DNA of 64,000 bases from Daphnia carinata (taxonomy: Eukaryota; Arthropoda; Branchiopoda; Diplostraca; Daphniidae), in contig NC_081338.1 of assembly GCF_022539665.2 (NCBI RefSeq), positions 4,711,679 to 4,775,678 on the forward strand, written 5' to 3'. Below, one piece after another: positions 58,592-64,000 of the stretch (positions within the stretch are counted from its first letter, which is position 1; each line of letters begins with the position of its first letter). The notes beneath the pieces are model-generated. The model worked only from the letters and a program-made list of their open reading frames with translations. It was not told the DNA's origin and ran no database searches. The position numbers and the translations under genes were made by a program.

Positions 58592-61500
58592 TCAATAAGC
58601 CACTGTCGATGGTGCTGGGTGGTGTAAGTGGGTCACTGGTCCGATCGGCGAGTGCTCTGTGGATGGCGGAGTGGGCATTCCGGCCGCACTTTGGCAGATA
58701 TACCACTCGGATAAATTAGTCGGGTGGTTAATGGGCAAGGAACCCAGGAGACTGTTGTTGCCCGAGTTGCCCAGGCCAAGGTTGGTGTGGCCCTGAACAT
58801 GCGACGATCCAGTCGACGACGGTGTTGGTGTTGGTGAAGGCGAGCTTGATGGTGAAGAGTCGCTGTCGCTGTCATTGTCTGGGTTGTCTGAGTCGTAACT
58901 AGAGCCGTTCGGCGGCGTGCTCTTTCCGTGAACTTTCATATGCTTGCGCAGCGAGGACGGATGCGTATAAGATTTGTCACAGCCGCGAACCTTGCAGTTG
59001 TACGGCTTGTCTGACGTGTGCACGTGCGAATGCTTTTTCCGATCCGAACTGTTGGCGAATCGTCGGTCGCAGCCGTCGAATTCACATTTGAATGGCTTCT
59101 CGCCTATCGGGGAGGAAACAAAAAAAAAATGTAATTTGAACATTGTAAATAGAAGACAATTTGTATAGAACAGGTCGAAACGGTTTGAATCGAGGCCGTT
59201 TCTATTTCATGCGACGCTGCGCACCCCGTTCGGTTTTATTTTCATGCGATGTGGTTCGTGTGAAATGGACCGACTACAAAATCGAAACTGTCCTGACGGA
59301 TACGTATCACATTGCGTGTGTCGAGTTAAACGAAAAAAAAAAATTTAAAAAGATACGCAGACTGGCGTTGGCTGCCACCAACGGCTGACGGTTGTTGATC
59401 GATGATTTTTGTGTACCCGTTCGGGTTTGTTTTTGTGTGAACAGTTGGAATCTAATATAGGGATCGGTCTGTTTTCTACCGATATCTAGATAAACAAAAA
59501 TCATATCCTTTTTTTTTTTTTTTTTATATTTTTGTCGGTTGTTTGTATACAAGTCGATGTTTAGTAAGAAAAGAGCTGCAAAGTATAAAAAAAAAAAAAA
59601 AACGATGCAGCTGTCTACACCTCTCGGGCTTGTTCTTGGGCAGAGGAACGAACCCAAAGCAGCCTAGTTAATGACGTTCAAAGAAGAACGTGAGGGGCTT
59701 AGAGCAAATAACATAACCAAGTCGGTTGAGAGTCGTTCCAAAAAAAGATAATATTTATGCTATTGAACTGTGAGCCACGTGCTTAAAGTCAAAATATTTA
59801 GCTTCCTGCGCTTGACAGGTCTTGAACATCGACACTAAACGTTACCGATTCTCACCCCCCCAACCAAATGTTGTTTCACATCTTTGGCAAACTATTAGGG
59901 ACGTGCCCGGGGTTCAATACGGTTCGTCTATTTGACGTTCTCCTCAAATGAAACATCAGCCTTTGATTTTACTCGATCTTTGAAACCGATGGCTACAATT
60001 ATAAACAAAAAAGGCCAATATCTCTAGGCCTAAGTGTGTGTACGATTCATCGAATCGAACGTCGCTGCTTCGTACCACATACATAATGAGGCGGGGTGAT
60101 GTTTTTTTTTTTTAAACATTCTTTAGGCTGCCATTTAAGCTAAAAATATAAAGCCTTCAAGGTGAACATCAAGTTTTCCAGGTACCTGGCCAAAAGAATT
60201 GTTCATGGATTCTTTTATAGAAACAAGAGTGTTGTCTTTTAGCAAGGCCATCGACAAAGTTATACCTTCCTGCCCCACCAACAAAAATTGACACTTTTTT
60301 TTTTTTTTCTCCTGATGACACTTGGGTTTAAAAAGAAAACTGATTGGTCTCTCAAGTCGATGAAGCGCAAGGTCAACTTGGCTCAACGTTTTTTTTTTTC
60401 TTTTTTCTCCGATGGGAATCGGTAATTGCTATAAAAGATTGTCGAATCGCAATGAGAAAGTGAACCTAGTAGTTTTTCTGAGCTGATTAAAAACGTTTGT
60501 TAACTCTCGGCGAAAAGAGCGACGGACAATTTTTTTTTTCTATCCAGTTCGCAACACAACGTATATATCTATTCAGGAATTGGGCCGACGGCGTGATTCG
60601 TCCACTGCTTTTCTTATCCCATCAATCCGCATAATTAATTGAAGATCACAAGAGATCCAAGAAAACAAGATTCCCAATGAGTCCAGGGCGGTCAGACCTC
60701 GCAAAGAATGTCGAATACATTAACCGAAAATGATACGGTCGTCCACCTTTCGCTAACGCGGCCTATTCATCGAACAGGGGCTACATTTCTTATCCTTTAT
60801 TATACATAAAAATAAAATGAGATTTGTTTCGTTTACCTGTATGAGTCCGTTTGTGAATTTTCAGGTTCTCACTCCTTGCGAACACTTTACCGCATCCAGG
60901 GAAAGGGCACGGGAATGGCTTCTCGCCAGTGTGGACACGAATGTGATTCACTAGTTTGTACTTGGCTTTGAATGGTCTTCCGTTGCGGCAGCAACCTTGC
61001 CAGAAACAGGCATGATTCGTACACTCGGGTCCACCAACGTGTTCCACTGTAATGTGCGTCACGATTTCGTGCATGGAATTGAACAACTTGTTGCACGTCT
61101 TCTTGGGGCTCGGTTGGTCCGTGTCGATCCACATGCACGAGAGCTCCTGTTTGATCGGAGGGCGCATGTAGCGGAAGAAGGCGCCAGAGCCGGCGTGAGC
61201 GTGCGCCGCCGCTTGGGCGGCCGCCTGGGCCGCGTGGTGAGCGTGGTGAGCGGCGTGATGGTGGGCCATGGGTGTCATCGAAGCCATCGGGTTCGTAATG
61301 GCCGTGTGGAATTGATTGGCGGCAGCCGCAGCGGCCGTCATGCCCGAGACGCTGTGAAACTGCTCGCGCGAATACATTTCCATGGGCAGACGCATTTGCT
61401 GGTGGTTCATCGCCGCCTGATGGTGGTGGTGGTGATGGTGGTGATCAGCAGGTACTAGGCCGGGGAAGAGAACGTGGCCTGCGTGATGGGAGACGTTGCC

Positions 61501-62205
61501 AGCGGCGGCAGCGGCGGCCGCCGCGTGCTCGGCCGCCAGCGCAGCCGCCGCACTCGATCCCGGGAACATGTGCGAATGATGGTGCTGACCTGAATGAGCA
61601 TCCAACGTCGACATGGCGTCGCGGCGTAGAAGGAAGTCACGGGCGGCATAGGAACCTACGTGCGGCGGACGCGGCGGGCCGTGCGGATGGTGCGGATGGT
61701 GCGAAACCGGGTAGGCCGACTGGGCGAAATGCTGGTTCTGATCGGCCGTCGACATGGTCGTGTGCGTGTGCGAACCGGACTGGGCCAATTTCAGGCCCAT
61801 GTGAGTGCCGTCCATGAACGGGTTGAGCATGTTGGCCGACGTGTTGGACGCACTGTTGGCCGACGACGAGACGGCCGAGGCCGAGCTGGTCAACGTGCTC
61901 GTCGACGTTGAATTGTTGTTGTCCGGCGCCGAGGAGGACGACGTCACTGACGACAAGACGTTGCTGTTGTTGTTGTTGTTGTTGTTGCTTTGATCACTGG
62001 CACCAGCGGCGGCACTACTACTGGATAATTGCGGATGGACGGGCACTGAACTGAAGTTGAAACTGGCCACACCATTAAAGTTTTGGTGATGGTGATGATG
62101 TGGATGGTGAACAACAGGGTGATGGTGATGATGTCCGACCAGGAAGCTTTGGTTCCGCTTGTGGAAACCGTGATCCATCACAGAGGCGCTCAAGGCAGCA
62201 GTCAT
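58592..62205 (-). CDS. opa: Odd-paired / ZIC-family C2H2 zinc-finger transcription factor
   Basis: ZIC-class developmental regulator, in flies a segmentation and chromatin-opening factor. Two coding exons, 60837-62205 and 58592-59103, sum to 1881 nt (626 aa plus TGA). The N-terminal part is rich in His, Ala, Ser and Asn homopolymers ([23 protein letters not shown]) and contains the ZIC/Opa conserved motif ARDFLLRRD. Five C2H2 fingers follow from about residue 356: an atypical first finger ([21 protein letters not shown]), [80 protein letters not shown]. The single intron (59104-60836) splits the HTG/EKPF linker between fingers 3 and 4, a position conserved in many ZIC genes. The C-terminal tail is Ser/Asp/Pro-rich. 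Start ATG at 62203-62205. Confidence 0.95.
59104..60836 (-). other. opa: opa intron
   Basis: A 1.7-kb intron with GT donor at 60835-60836 (ACAG|GTAAAC on the minus strand) and AG acceptor (CGATAG) at 59104-59105. It has T-rich tracts and no embedded gene. Confidence 0.85.
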
Positions 62206-62298
62206 GCTCGCGCTAGGACACCCAACACTCGAATAATGCCTTGCGCAGCAGGACTCGCTCTCTTGGTCTAGTCTGTCTTTCAGCTATCGCTGCTGGGT

Positions 62299-62335
<37 letters not shown>

Positions 62336-64000
62336 TTTTTTTTTTTCCTGTGTTGGGCTTCGCTTTTTTTTTTGCTTTCTATCCAACCCCCCCTTTTCTT
62401 TTTATTTTTCTCCATGTTTTTCCCTTTTTTTTTTTTTTTTTACCTTTCTATTCGTTCTCGCAGTCGAGTTCCTAACACGACCAGTTTCTATTGGTTCGTG
62501 TACCGTCCTCGGCCATTGCCAGCTCTCCTGGTAAGCCAATCCTATTCATCGAGCACCGCCTTCTTCGGCCAGAACAGCGCCCCGAAAGGTCTGCACGCCA
62601 CCCCTTGGTACCGTAACAGGATCCAATAGCTATTCACGCTTTATTTTTTGTTGGGGGGGGGGGGGGGGGGGGGGGGCCTCCTTCCCTTTTTTTTTTTTTT
62701 TTTAGTTTGCCTTTGTTGTGGTTTGATCCCGTAAATTTCACCTATACGTCCGCACACGCGGCCAATTCGATTGGATTAAGTGCACTTCATCAGATTTTCT
62801 TTTTCTGTATATAGCGTTCTTTTTCATCAGCTTTAAAGTGATGTCCTCCCGTATTTTGCCCGCAATCAATGAGGGGAAATCGAAGCACAGGGCCTTTGAA
62901 TTGTTTTTTTTTTTTTTCAGGTCGATGGAACGTGAACTCTACGTAGACATTTTGAAAAGACTTTCGTGATTCGCGTTTATTTTAAATAATCGACCGGTAG
63001 ACTCGGCCAGACGTCGCTACGAGATGATGTCCATTGAATCAAAGAAACAATTGTGTTTGTACAGCGTGAATAACCCGTGCACGTGAAACTGAGGGCTGTG
63101 TGAAAGCGAGTACTGATTACATATATACTGTAACAAAGCTGAGGCTATAGATCACGGCAATTGGCTATCGACAAGTTCATTCACGCAGTGTTCACATCGT
63201 TCACCTTGCGTTCGTATCTTGTTGGCATTTGCACCTGCGCTTCGCCATTGCAACGTTCTTCAACGCGTGCAGCGTGGACGAGTGCGTGAAAGACCTTCAA
63301 TACATACTCATTATATCACGTTTTGTCTGTTGTTCTTTTTGATGGAATGACAAATACAGGTACATCCCCCCCCCTAGTTACAATGCCATATATACCTGAC
63401 AGAGTATCTCTTAGCTTTTGTTTCATAACTGCGCACGCATTAGCCACATGATAATCACATAAAGACTTTGGCTTCAATTCATTTTCATTAGAGCCAAGTC
63501 TTCGAATGCGACGCAGTTTGAAACACCTCAAAACGTCGAAGGCTTTATTCGCTATCAGGCGTCTATTTCACAAGTGGGTCTGTAGGGGACGCCTAAAAAC
63601 ACGTCGTGCCAAGTGAAAAATAGTGGCACCAGCATATCCAACACAAAAAGCAAAGCAGGTGCCAATAAATATGCTGGGCATTCGTGACACTATTCGTTCG
63701 TCGTAACACTCCAAGTGGAACATGTAAAATCAAGACTGATTACACACACACACACACACACACACACAAATTTGCGTGTTTCATTTGCCCACTATCGTCC
63801 TATACGCTATATTATACGAAACAAAAAGCCACGATCGACCAATAATAATGCGCCATTCGTGAAACTTACGTATCACATAGCAATGCGATATTATTCAGAA
63901 AAGAAAAAAAGAAAAGAAAAAAAAAGAAAGGCATGACTATGTATACATTAAATGCAATATTATAAATCAAATGAAGGAAGAAACACTGCAGGAGTCGAGA
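62206..64000. other. Upstream region of opa
   Basis: No coding sequence is recognised. It holds a CT-dinucleotide tract (62304-62330), T-rich runs, a run of 24 G (62653-62676) and a CA microsatellite (63742-63768). The first few hundred bases should include the opa 5' untranslated region; the transcription start cannot be placed by eye. Confidence 0.5.
62653..62676 (+). repeat. G24 homopolymer
   Basis: Twenty-four consecutive G residues about 450 bp upstream of the opa start codon, followed by a T-rich tract. It could form G-quadruplexes or could be a length-uncertain assembly feature. Confidence 0.9.

Noticed and set aside
60997..61911. Long plus-strand ORFs opposite opa exon 1
   Set aside because: Antisense shadows of the GC-rich, repeat-coding opa exon; the zinc fingers fix the real frame on the minus strand.
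1..64000. CRISPR arrays, bacterial operons or endogenous virus genes
   Set aside because: No regularly spaced direct repeats, no prokaryotic gene layout, and no polymerase, capsid or integrase motifs were seen. The window is ordinary spliced eukaryotic sequence.

Overview
The window reads as animal genomic DNA, most likely from a branchiopod crustacean such as Daphnia. The genes have many small exons separated mostly by 50-90 bp introns. The set includes a crustacean cardioactive peptide (CCAP) precursor, a three-CH-domain filamin of the jitterbug type known from arthropods, a takeout/JHBP-like secreted protein and a ZIC/odd-paired zinc-finger factor. The species is an inference.

Layout. 1-300: 5' coding exon of the CCAP precursor (minus strand), whose remaining exons lie off the left edge. 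2.8-3.6 kb: a small cysteine-rich probable secreted protein. 4.4-9.1 kb: a dense nest of non-autonomous mobile elements (inverted-repeat elements, tRNA-like SINE heads, a GC-rich minisatellite). 9.7-29.5 kb: jitterbug-like filamin (minus), which I resolved into 47 coding exons totalling 8829 nt (2942 codons plus stop), with three CH domains and about 24 Ig-FLN repeats. 32.2-33.7 kb: takeout/JHBP-like gene (plus). 34.2-35.3 kb: eIF6 (minus). 35.9-39.9 kb: Integrator subunit 4 (minus). 40.5-42.3 kb: the mitochondrial AAA chaperone BCS1 (plus), head-to-head with IntS4. 42.3-58.5 kb: about 16 kb without a recognisable gene, full of microsatellites and homopolymer tracts. 58.6-62.2 kb: odd-paired (ZIC) in two coding exons (minus). 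62.2-64 kb: its upstream region.

The genes belong to unrelated pathways: neuropeptide signalling, actin cross-linking, secreted ligand binding, 60S ribosome maturation, snRNA and mRNA 3'-end processing, complex III assembly and developmental transcription. I see no operon-like logic. The arrangements that may matter are the shared IntS4/BCS1 promoter interval (about 590 bp), the convergent JHBP-like/eIF6 pair, and the large gene-free tract downstream of opa. Such a tract is typical of developmental regulators with distal enhancers, though no enhancer can be proved here.

Exon models were made by eye from GT/AG sites, reading frame and family knowledge. Summed coding lengths are exact multiples of three for jbug, eIF6, IntS4, BCS1, the JHBP-like gene and opa, which supports the models. 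The one junction I could not make canonical is IntS4 exon 11/12. I found no convincing new multi-gene system. The more unusual items are a variant CCAP peptide, a disordered linker, duplicated exon pairs and candidate isoform-switch exons in the filamin, the IntS4 splice anomaly and the transposon nest.
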